Assembly (NCBI GenBank): GCA_964445305.1
Contig: CAYUKK010000233.1
Coordinates: 1 to 13,249, forward strand
From: CAYUKK01 sp964445305
GTDB lineage: Bacteria > Acidobacteriota > Aminicenantia > Aminicenantales > UBA8522
Direction of reading: 5' to 3'
DNA: 13,249 nucleotides
The notes beneath the pieces are model-generated. The model saw nothing but the letters and a program-made list of their open reading frames with translations, did no database searches and was not told where the DNA came from. Shown here one piece after another: positions 1 to 6,130 of this stretch; the stretch's first letter is position 1, and each line of letters begins with the position of its first letter. The position numbers and the translations under genes are program-made.

Positions 1-1227
1 CGCTGGATTGTCCTTGTCCTCATGGGGTTGGTTATCTTCGGCGCTTACTATGCTTACGATGCGGTCAGCCCGATCGCTGATTTCATTATCAAAGGGATGA
101 ATATCAGCCGAGCCCAGTACGGCCTACTCTTCAGCTTCTACTACCTGCCCAATTTCATCATGGTCCTTGTCGGCGGTATTCTCCTGGACAAGATTGGCAT
201 CAGGAAAGCGGGCACGTTTTTTGCCGCTCTCTGCGCTGCCGGCGTTTTCCTCACCGCCGCCAGTAAAGCCTTTTCCCTGATGCTCGTCGGCCGGCTCATC
301 TACGGCCTCGGTTCCGAATCCCTCATCATTACCCAGAACAAAGTTCTCTCCAAATGGTTCAAAGGGAAGGAGCTGGCTCTGGCTTTTGGCCTTAACTTGA
401 CCGTAGCCCGGCTGGGAACTTTCGCTGCCCTCAACACGGCGGCCAGAATCCAGGCGTGGAGCGGCTCCTGGCGGCTGGCCCTCTGGGTCTCGTCCATCAT
501 CATGTTTGTCTGTTTTGCTCTCTTTTTTGTCTATTCGGGATTGGACAGGGCCAAAGACAAATACTTCCAGACTGCAGCCCAAGGGGAAGGAGAGGAAAAG
601 TTCGTCGTTCGGGATATTTTCCGATTCAAGCCTTCCTTTTGGTTCATCTCTCTTCTGTGCATGACATTCTACTCGGCTGTCTTCCCCTTCACAGCCTTCT
701 CAACAGTCTTCCTTCAGACAAAATTCGGATTTAGCGCCGTCAAGGGCGGTTTTTTTACTTCCCTCGTCATTTCCGGTTCGATGGTTTTTACGCCCCTTTT
801 CGGCTTCTTGGCCGATAAGGTCGGCCGCCGGGCGACGATGATGATTGTTGGCTCGCTCATTCTCGTTCCGGTGCACCTTTCCCTGGGGTTGACCCATTTC
901 GCGCCGGCTGTGGCCATGGTCGTCCTCGGCATCTCTTTTTCTCTTGTCCCGGCAGCCATGTGGCCGGCCATTCCGCTCATGGTTGAGGAGAGGCGCCTGG
1001 GAACAGCCTTTGGTCTGATGACTCTGATCCAGAATGTCGGGCTGACCCTGTTCAATTGGCTGGCCGGCCGCCTGACCGACCTTGCCCAAGGCGATTACAC
1101 GAACACCATCCTGATGTTCGCTCTGCTCGGGTTGGTTGGCTTTGTTTTCTCGCTCCTTCTCCAGCACGCCGCAGCCAGGGAGCGTTTGGGAATCGAGCTT
1201 CCGACGAAGCTGGCACAAGCGCCATGA
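1..1227 (+). CDS. MFS transporter, 5' end cut by the window edge
   Basis: The frame is open from base 1 with no stop before the ATG at 22, and the codons before that ATG are hydrophobic (W-I-V-L-V-L). The true start therefore probably lies to the left, and at least 408 residues are present. The protein is a polytopic membrane permease of the major facilitator superfamily. Long hydrophobic segments run through it, and both halves carry the loop 2/3-type signature: GGILLDKIGIRKAG in the N-terminal half and GFLADKVGRRATM in the C-terminal half. A charged cytoplasmic loop (GLDRAKDKYFQTAAQGEGEE, then KFVVRD) separates the two six-helix bundles. The substrate cannot be read from the sequence; anion or organic acid symporters share this architecture. 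The HAD phosphatase gene starts 13 nt after the stop, so the two are probably co-transcribed. Family call firm, substrate unknown. Confidence 0.9.
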   Translation, partial: RWIVLVLMGLVIFGAYYAYDAVSPIADFIIKGMNISRAQYGLLFSFYYLPNFIMVLVGGILLDKIGIRKAGTFFAALCAAGVFLTAASKAFSLMLVGRLIYGLGSESLIITQNKVLSKWFKGKELALAFGLNLTVARLGTFAALNTAARIQAWSGSWRLALWVSSIIMFVCFALFFVYSGLDRAKDKYFQTAAQGEGEEKFVVRDIFRFKPSFWFISLLCMTFYSAVFPFTAFSTVFLQTKFGFSAVKGGFFTSLVISGSMVFTPLFGFLADKVGRRATMMIVGSLILVPVHLSLGLTHFAPAVAMVVLGISFSLVPAAMWPAIPLMVEERRLGTAFGLMTLIQNVGLTLFNWLAGRLTDLAQGDYTNTILMFALLGLVGFVFSLLLQHAAARERLGIELPTKLAQAP

Positions 1228-1240
1228 GCGAAGAGGGGCC

Positions 1241-1846
1241 ATGATCAAGAGCGTTATCTCCGACCTGGGTAAAGTCCTTCTCTGGTTTGATAACCGGATT
1301 TTTTTTCAAAAAATCGCCCGAGCTTGTTCGTGTCCAGAAGAGAACCTTCGCGACATCCTCCATCGCCAAGCTGAAATCGTCAGGCACTTTGATACCGGGA
1401 GAATGACTCCCCGTCAGTTTTACGCCCGGGCGATAGCCGAGCTTAATCTATCCATCAGCTACGAGGATTTTTTTGCGGCTTACACCGATGTCTTCTGGCT
1501 CAACCCGTCTGTCCTCGAGCTTTATAAGAAGCTCAAGGGGAAATACAGGCTCGTCCTTCTGTCCAACACGGATGTCGTCCGCTTCGGTTTCATCAAAGAG
1601 AAATTCCCTCCCATCCTTATTTTTGATGCATATGTCCTTTCCTTTGAAGTGGGGGTGATGAAGCCCGACCCCGAAATCTACCGCCAAGCCCTGAAAAGGG
1701 CCGAAGCCGAAGCTTCCTCTTGTGTCTTCATCGACGACATGGAGGAAAATATCCGGGCTGCGGCGGAGCTCGGTTTCCAAGTCATTCTCTACCAGCCGGG
1801 TACAGACCTTGAGAAAGAGCTCCGGGCTCGGGGCGTTAGCTTCTGA
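1241..1846 (+). CDS. HAD-superfamily phosphatase, YihX-like (subfamily IA)
   Basis: A 201-residue cytoplasmic HAD hydrolase. Motif I is SDLGKVLLWFD, with nucleophile Asp8. Position +2, which is Asp in most HAD phosphatases, is Gly10; the same DLGxV pattern occurs in E. coli YihX, an alpha-glucose-1-phosphate phosphatase, so the enzyme is not necessarily dead. Motif II is LLSNT (Ser108), motif III is Lys141 in MKPDPEIY, and motif IV is FIDD (Asp165, Asp166). A helical cap lies between about residues 17 and 90. I chose the ATG at 1241 because motif I follows at once and AGAGGGG sits just upstream. A longer in-frame start at 1136 would overlap the MFS gene and add 35 residues unlike this family. 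The gene ends 10 bp from the convergent yjbQ. The substrate is not determined. Confidence 0.87.
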   Translation: MIKSVISDLGKVLLWFDNRIFFQKIARACSCPEENLRDILHRQAEIVRHFDTGRMTPRQFYARAIAELNLSISYEDFFAAYTDVFWLNPSVLELYKKLKGKYRLVLLSNTDVVRFGFIKEKFPPILIFDAYVLSFEVGVMKPDPEIYRQALKRAEAEASSCVFIDDMEENIRAAAELGFQVILYQPGTDLEKELRARGVSF

Positions 1847-1856
1847 AGCAGGGCGC

Positions 1857-2252
1857 TCAACCGGGGAGGATTTTGAGATAAACGTGCCGGCGGCGGGGGC
1901 CATCGAACTCGCAGAAAAAAATGCCCTGCCACGTCCCCAGAACGGCCCTTCCATTCTCAATGAGAAGGCAGACAGAGGAGCCGACGAGACTGGCCTTGAC
2001 ATGAGCCGGGGAATTCCCCTCCGTATGGGCATAGGGGAGAGAATGAGGAACCGCTTGGCGGAGGACCATCAACAAGTCTTGCCTGACCGTCGGGTCAGCG
2101 TTTTCGTTGATGGTCACGGCCGCCGTCGTGTGGGGAGCATAGACGATGCAGATTCCCGCCTTGACGCCAGACCGGCGGATTTCTTCTTCCACTCTGGCCG
2201 TGATGTCAATGAAGGTTTCTTTGGCTGATGTCTCGATATCCAATTTTGTCAT
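1857..2252 (-). CDS. yjbQ: YjbQ/UPF0047 family protein
   Basis: A 131-residue protein that matches the UPF0047/YjbQ family along its whole length. Signature blocks are HTTAAVTINENADPTV (41-56), EGNSPAHVKASLVGSS (78-93) and LGTWQGIFFCEFDGPR (105-120). The family forms small compact trimers, and weak thiamine-phosphate synthase activity has been described for some members; the physiological role is generally unclear. His41, His76 and His84 are the likely metal or active-site residues (inference from conservation). The ATG has an AGAGAGGT Shine-Dalgarno 4 nt upstream. The gene is transcribed away from nrdD, and its promoter candidate lies at 2292-2320. It is tail to tail with the HAD gene. Family identification is secure, biochemical role is not. 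Confidence 0.93.
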   Translation of the reverse strand: MTKLDIETSAKETFIDITARVEEEIRRSGVKAGICIVYAPHTTAAVTINENADPTVRQDLLMVLRQAVPHSLPYAHTEGNSPAHVKASLVGSSVCLLIENGRAVLGTWQGIFFCEFDGPRRRHVYLKILPG

Positions 2253-2291
2253 CGGGACCTCTCTTGAAGTAAGTTTTGAACTTTCCTTGCA

Positions 2292-2320
2292 TAGATAAAA
2301 AATTTTTACTAAAAATGCAA
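2292..2320 (-). promoter_or_regulatory. Candidate sigma70 promoter of yjbQ
   Basis: On the minus strand there is TTGCAT (2315-2320), a 17-nt spacer and TATCTA (2292-2297). Transcription would start near 2285, giving a leader of about 33 nt that carries the AGAGAGGT ribosome binding site. The surrounding DNA is rich in A and T tracts. This is pattern evidence only. Confidence 0.45.
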
Positions 2321-2339
2321 AAAAATTTCGCTAAACCTC

Positions 2340-2368
2340 TTGACAAGCTCAAAATTTGGGAGTAAATT
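2340..2368 (+). promoter_or_regulatory. Strong candidate promoter of the nrdD operon
   Basis: A perfect -35 box TTGACA (2340-2345), a 17-nt spacer and a -10 box TAAATT (2363-2368, four or five of six to consensus depending on register) face nrdD. A/T tracts at about 2297-2328 sit just upstream and could act as an UP element. The predicted start is near 2375, leaving a leader of about 110 nt. The promoter lies inside the longest possible in-frame extension of nrdD (from 2340), which argues against that extension being translated. Confidence 0.65.
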
Positions 2369-2372
2369 CTTC

Positions 2373-2397
2373 GACGCCAAATACAATATTTGGTGTC
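2373..2397 (+). promoter_or_regulatory. 25-bp palindrome at the predicted nrdD transcription start (candidate operator)
   Basis: The left arm GACGCCAAATA (2373-2383) and right arm TATTTGGTGTC (2387-2397) are inverted copies with a single mismatch (a G-T pair) around a 3-nt centre CAA. The palindrome begins 5 bp after the -10 box, where a bound dimer would block RNA polymerase. In RNA the mismatch becomes a G-U pair, so the same bases could form an 11-bp hairpin at the 5' end of the message. It does not resemble the usual NrdR box (consensus around acaCwAtATaTwGtgt), so the regulator is unknown. Confidence 0.55.
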
Positions 2398-2400
2398 AGA

Positions 2401-2432
2401 AAGAATCATATTATACAAGATATGGGATTCTT
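2401..2432 (+). repeat. Second inverted repeat in the nrdD leader
   Basis: AAGAATC (2401-2407) and GATTCTT (2426-2432) are perfect inverted copies. The loop contains a further ATAT/ATAT pairing (2408-2411 with 2420-2423) next to a GG bulge. It lies 3 bp after the first palindrome and would be inside the transcribed leader. It may be a leader hairpin or a second protein site; the AT-rich composition makes chance formation possible. Confidence 0.35.
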
Positions 2433-2486
2433 ACTCTTGGCTTTTTGACCGGTTTCCGCTATTGGAGAGAGGAAAGGAGGCGCTCG

Positions 2487-4559
2487 ATGACGCGGAGCAT
2501 TTGCCGGATCAAGAAACGTGATGGGACAATCGTCGATTTTGTCCAGGACAAGATTACCAACGCCATTTATAAGGCTATGGAAGCCAACGGCATCAACGAC
2601 CGGGCCGCCGCCAAAACGGTCTCGGATATCGCCACGTTCATGCTCGAGGACAAGTTTGGCGGCTATACCATCCCTTCGGTCGAGCAAATTCAGGATATCG
2701 TAGAATTGGTGTTGATGAAACAGGGCTATCATGAAGTGGCCAAATCCTACATCCTCTACCGCGAAAGGCACAAGTCCATCCGAGAGGCAAAACAGACGGG
2801 GATCAACCTGGAACGTCTCATCAAGGATTATATCAACGATATTGACTGGAAAATCCGGGAGAACAGCAACGAGGGGGTGATGAGCTTCTCCGGGTTGAAC
2901 GCTCGCGTTTCGGGTGAGGTCCTGTCCAATTTTGCCCTTAACCACCTCTACTCCGAGCGTATCAAGAAAGCGCACATGGAGGGAGAATTCCACATCCACG
3001 ACCTCTCCTACCCGATTGTCGGCTACTGTGCCGGCTGGTCGCTCGAAAACCTCCTCCGCAAAGGGTTCGGCCACGTCCCCAACCAGGTCCACTCCTATCC
3101 AGCCAAACATCTGGAGACAGCCACCCTCCACATGGTCAACTTTATCGGCACGATGCAGGGGGAGTTCGCCGGAGCCCAGGCTTTCTCTTCCGTGGACACG
3201 CTCCTGGCGCCCTTTGTCCGGACCGACAAGCTGGACTACGACCGGGTCAAGCAGGATATCCAGAAGCTCATCTTCGGGCTCAATGTTCCCTCACGCTGGG
3301 GATGGCAAACGCCCTTTTCCAACCTGACCTTTGACCTGACGGTGCCCGATGATATGAAGAACAAGCGAGTTATCGTCGGCGGCGTCGAGCTCGATTCAAC
3401 CTACGGCGAATATCAGAAAGAGATGGACATGATCAACCGCTCCTTCCTGGAGCTGATGATCGAGGGCGACCAGAAGGGCCGCGTTTTTACTTTTCCCATC
3501 CCCACCTACAACATCACCAAGGATTTTGACTGGGATTCGCCCATGGCTGACCTGCTTTTTGAGGCCACAGCCAAGTACGGGATTCCCTATTTCCAGAACT
3601 ATATCGGGACGAACCTCAACCCGGGCGATATCCGGGCCATGTGCTGCCGCCTCAACCTCGACCAGCGGGAACTCCTCCGGCGACCGGGAAACATCTGGGG
3701 ACCGGGCGACTCGACAGGTTCGATCGGCGTGGTCACGATTAACCTCAACCGAATTGGCTACGAGGCGGCATCGAAAGAAGAATTTTTTAGCAAATTGCGG
3801 GAACTCATGGTTCTGGCCAAGGAGTCCCTGGAGACGAAAAGGGAAGTCATCAACAACATGCTGGCCAAAGGACTCGTGCCCTACACTCAGGTTTATCTTG
3901 GGCATTTCGATAACCACTTCTCGACCATCGGCGTTTGCGGCATGCACGAGGCTTGCCTGAATTTTCTGGGCAAGGGGATTGCAACACCAGAGGGCAAGGC
4001 TTTCGCCATCGAGACACTTACCTTCATGCGCGGCGTGCTCCAGAAGTTTCAGGAGGAGACGGGAAACCTCTACAACCTCGAGGCTACACCCGCCGAATCA
4101 ACCTCTTACCGCCTGGCGCGCCTGGACAAGGAAAAGTACAAGAACATCATCACCTCCGGGACGGATAAATTTCCCTACCTCACCAACTCGACCCAGCTCA
4201 ATGTCGATGCCACCCGCGATGTCTTTGAGGCTATCCAGCACCAGCAGGATATCCAGTGTCTTTACACCGGCGGGACGATATTCCACACTTTCCTGCCCGA
4301 ATCGATCGACCGCGAAACCTGCCGCAAGCTCGTCCGCAAGATCGCCGAGACGAAGATCCCTTACTTCAGCATCACGCCAACTTTCTCCGTTTGCACCAGC
4401 CACGGCTATCTCCGCGGGCAGCACCCCACCTGTCCCCATTGTGGCGCCGAGACAGAGGTTTATTCCAGGATTGTCGGCTACCTCCGGCCGGTGAGGACGT
4501 GGAATGATGGCAAGCAGCAGGAGTTCCGTGACCGGACGCCTTATGTCAAGCTTTTCTGA
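2487..4559 (+). CDS. nrdD: Anaerobic (class III) ribonucleoside-triphosphate reductase
   Basis: A 690-residue glycyl-radical enzyme that reduces ribonucleotides to deoxyribonucleotides without oxygen. In order it has: an N-terminal ATP-cone regulatory domain (about 3-95, ICRIKKRDGT...); the ten-stranded barrel with a candidate catalytic Cys181 (YCAGW) and an adjacent cysteine pair Cys386-Cys387 (AMCCRLNLD) in the expected thiyl-radical loop; YTGGTIFH (593-600); a zinc-binding segment with Cys636, His639, Cys649 and Cys652; and the radical Gly664 in SRIVGYLRPV near the C-terminus. The start at 2487 is set by GGAAAGGAGG six bases upstream and by the ATP cone starting at once; the in-frame extension to 2340 runs through the promoter. 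The sequence style and the redoxin gene that follows resemble redoxin-dependent NrdD types (NrdD2/NrdD3) rather than the formate-using E. coli type. NrdG, which would activate it, is encoded downstream. Confidence 0.97.
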   Translation: MTRSICRIKKRDGTIVDFVQDKITNAIYKAMEANGINDRAAAKTVSDIATFMLEDKFGGYTIPSVEQIQDIVELVLMKQGYHEVAKSYILYRERHKSIREAKQTGINLERLIKDYINDIDWKIRENSNEGVMSFSGLNARVSGEVLSNFALNHLYSERIKKAHMEGEFHIHDLSYPIVGYCAGWSLENLLRKGFGHVPNQVHSYPAKHLETATLHMVNFIGTMQGEFAGAQAFSSVDTLLAPFVRTDKLDYDRVKQDIQKLIFGLNVPSRWGWQTPFSNLTFDLTVPDDMKNKRVIVGGVELDSTYGEYQKEMDMINRSFLELMIEGDQKGRVFTFPIPTYNITKDFDWDSPMADLLFEATAKYGIPYFQNYIGTNLNPGDIRAMCCRLNLDQRELLRRPGNIWGPGDSTGSIGVVTINLNRIGYEAASKEEFFSKLRELMVLAKESLETKREVINNMLAKGLVPYTQVYLGHFDNHFSTIGVCGMHEACLNFLGKGIATPEGKAFAIETLTFMRGVLQKFQEETGNLYNLEATPAESTSYRLARLDKEKYKNIITSGTDKFPYLTNSTQLNVDATRDVFEAIQHQQDIQCLYTGGTIFHTFLPESIDRETCRKLVRKIAETKIPYFSITPTFSVCTSHGYLRGQHPTCPHCGAETEVYSRIVGYLRPVRTWNDGKQQEFRDRTPYVKLF

Positions 4560-4562
4560 GCC

Positions 4563-4829
4563 ATGGATTACCTCCTTTTTACCTACCCGAACTGCGAGAA
4601 GTGCAGCGCCTTCAAGGCCTACCTAAAGGAAACCGGCCTCGAAGGCCAGGAACTCAGCCTCGTGGACAAGCAAAGCAAGATGAAGCTGAGGGAATACCTT
4701 GGCCAGGTCAGGCGCGATGAAAAAGGGGGGATCATCATCCCGGTCTTTGTCCTGCGCCAGGATGGCGTGGTGCTTGGCGTCTTCCAAGACTCCCGGGAGC
4801 TCGACGCTTGGTTGAAATCAAGGGCTTAG
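4563..4829 (+). CDS. Glutaredoxin/NrdH-like redoxin, probable electron donor to NrdD
   Basis: An 88-residue protein with a thioredoxin fold. A first beta strand (YLLFTYPN) leads to the redox motif CEKC (11-14), and a probable cis-proline lies in GGIIIPVFVL. The C-terminus VLGVFQDSRELDAWLKSRA resembles the end of glutaredoxins. It starts 3 nt after the nrdD stop with no clear Shine-Dalgarno, so translation is probably coupled to nrdD. Its last 22 nt overlap nrdG. A comparable redoxin encoded with nrdD (called NrdH) passes electrons to class III RNR in Methanosarcina barkeri, and other class III RNRs accept thioredoxin. By position and motif, this protein is inferred to reduce the active-site disulfide of NrdD. 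Which reductase recharges it is not visible here. Fold call good, partner inferred. Confidence 0.85.
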   Translation: MDYLLFTYPNCEKCSAFKAYLKETGLEGQELSLVDKQSKMKLREYLGQVRRDEKGGIIIPVFVLRQDGVVLGVFQDSRELDAWLKSRA

Positions 4830-5506
4830 AGAAATTCGCGCCGCTCGACTTTCCCGGCTTCATTTCTTCGACTGTTTTTCTGGCCGGGTGCAATTTCCGC
4901 TGTCCTTTCTGCCACAATGCCGACCTTGTCTTGAGGCCGGAATTCCTTCCGACGATGCCCCTGGATTATTTCATGAGCTATCTCGATTCGCGGCAGGGCT
5001 GGCTGGAAGCCATCTGCATCAGCGGCGGCGAGCCGCTCCTCCAGGATGACCTGGAGGTCCTGTGCCAGGTCATCAAGGACCGGAATCTCATGGTCAAGGT
5101 GGACACCAACGGTTCTTTTCCAGCCAGGCTGGAGGAGCTCATCCGGCGAGAGCTCGTCGACTACGTGGCCATGGATGTTAAGGCACCCCGGCGAAGGTAT
5201 GCCCAGGTTGTCCGGGCTTCGGTAAAGGAGGAAGATATTCAACAGAGCATCGAGATCATCCGATCGGTTAGGGTCCCCTATATGTTCAGGACAACCGTTG
5301 TCCCCGGCCTCGTGGGCGAAGAGGACCTTATGGAGATAGCTGACTGGATCAAAGGAGCGAAAGTTTTTCAGATTCAGCAGTTTTCAGCGCGAAACCCCAT
5401 CGACCCGAATTATCGCCTTCTTGAACCCTTTGCTCCTGAGGAAATCCAGAGGATGGCTGATCTCGTCCGGCCATATTTTGATGAGGTCCGGGTTGAAGGA
5501 GTTTGA
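4808..5506 (+). CDS. nrdG: Anaerobic ribonucleotide reductase activating protein (radical SAM)
   Basis: A 232-residue radical-SAM activase that uses a [4Fe-4S] cluster and S-adenosylmethionine to form the glycyl radical on NrdD. The cluster motif is CNFRCPFC (Cys28, Cys32, Cys35); ISGGEP (71-76) contacts SAM; KVDTNG (97-102) and DYVAMDVKAP (118-127) are later core strands. The opening GLEKFAPLDFPGFISSTVFL is typical of the NrdG2-type, pyruvate formate-lyase activase-like subgroup. At 232 residues it is longer than E. coli NrdG. The start is a TTG at 4808 with GGGAG (4795-4799) 8 nt upstream; no ATG or GTG lies before the conserved N-terminus. The gene overlaps the redoxin gene by 22 nt, so the two should be translationally coupled. 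Its target is almost certainly the NrdD encoded in the same operon. Confidence 0.94.
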   Translation: MVEIKGLEKFAPLDFPGFISSTVFLAGCNFRCPFCHNADLVLRPEFLPTMPLDYFMSYLDSRQGWLEAICISGGEPLLQDDLEVLCQVIKDRNLMVKVDTNGSFPARLEELIRRELVDYVAMDVKAPRRRYAQVVRASVKEEDIQQSIEIIRSVRVPYMFRTTVVPGLVGEEDLMEIADWIKGAKVFQIQQFSARNPIDPNYRLLEPFAPEEIQRMADLVRPYFDEVRVEGV

Positions 5507-5533
5507 GGCAGAAGGTTTATCCGAGGGCATAAG

Positions 5534-5956
5534 ATGAAAATCAAAGTGAAAAGAATCAGCCCCGAGGCCAGGCTCCCTCGCTATCAGCTCCCGGGCGATG
5601 CCGGGCTCGACCTTTTTTCATCCGTTGATGAGGTGATTGGAGAAGGCGAAATAAAGGCTATCCCGACCGGAATCAAGATGGCTATCCCGGAGGGTTATGT
5701 CGGCCTTATCTGGGATAAGAGCGGGCTCTCCATGTGTGGCCTCCACCGCCTGGCCGGGGTCGTTGACGCCGGCTACAGGGGCGAAGTGCGGGTGGTCCTG
5801 GCCAACCTTGGCCGAAAGCCCTTCTCGATTCAGAAAGGGATGAAAATCGCCCAGATGCTCATCCAGCCCATTGTGTCGGTGGAGATTATCGAAACGGAGG
5901 AGCTCGATGAGACTCCGCGTGGCGAAGGCGGGTTTGGCTCTACCGGTCGTTTTTAA
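5534..5956 (+). CDS. dut: dUTP diphosphatase (dUTPase)
   Basis: A 140-residue trimeric dUTPase, which hydrolyses dUTP to dUMP and pyrophosphate. All five family motifs are present: DAGLDL (22-27); DKSGLSM (61-67, the Asp-Lys variant of the more common R/P-R-S-G); GVVDAGYRGEV (75-85) with catalytic Asp78 and uracil-stacking Tyr81; GMKIAQMLI (102-110); and the C-terminal arm RGEGGFGSTG (129-138). Length is typical for the family. GAGGG (5523-5527) lies 6 nt before the ATG, and the gene starts 27 nt after nrdG, in line with one operon. The position makes sense: it limits uracil entering DNA and feeds dTMP synthesis from the deoxynucleotides made by NrdD. No clear terminator follows; weak repeats (CCGGAA at 5960, TTCCGG at 5989) lack a T run. 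Confidence 0.96.
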   Translation: MKIKVKRISPEARLPRYQLPGDAGLDLFSSVDEVIGEGEIKAIPTGIKMAIPEGYVGLIWDKSGLSMCGLHRLAGVVDAGYRGEVRVVLANLGRKPFSIQKGMKIAQMLIQPIVSVEIIETEELDETPRGEGGFGSTGRF

Positions 5957-6110
5957 AAGCCGGAAGGAAATTTCTCTCTGCTCTTGATTTCCGGAATCTG
6001 TCCCTTCCTTCTTTTCTGAGGCCAAACTTAGCCCCATTTTCCGAGCATCGCTATTTTTCAGCTTGGGCCAACGGGTCTTCCTTATCCTCTTTGAGAAGGC
6101 GCAGTTTCTG

Positions 6111-6130
6111 AAAAACCGCGGCTAAGCGGC
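6111..6130 (-). terminator. Probable rho-independent terminator of the M48 peptidase gene
   Basis: Read on the minus strand, directly after the M48 stop codon, CCGC-TTAGCC-GCGG is followed by TTTTT. The stem is only 4 bp plus a possible G-U pair, so it is modest, but the position and T run fit. Confidence 0.45.

Noticed and set aside
1136..1240. Extension of the HAD gene by 35 codons into the MFS gene
   Set aside because: HAD motif I normally begins within a few residues of the start, the extension overlaps MFS coding sequence, and 1241 has its own ribosome binding site.
2340..2486. Extension of nrdD to the upstream in-frame ATG
   Set aside because: The extra 49 codons cover the -35/-10 boxes and both inverted repeats, are unlike any NrdD N-terminus, and the ATG at 2487 has a very strong Shine-Dalgarno.
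2406..3131. A 241-codon minus-strand frame over the start of nrdD
   Set aside because: It is a shadow of nrdD with no family signature, and it would run through the nrdD promoter region.
5957..6010. Possible terminator after dut (CCGGAA/TTCCGG and GGAAGG/CCTTCC pairings)
   Set aside because: The loops are over 20 nt and there is no clean T run after a compact stem, so I did not list it as a terminator.
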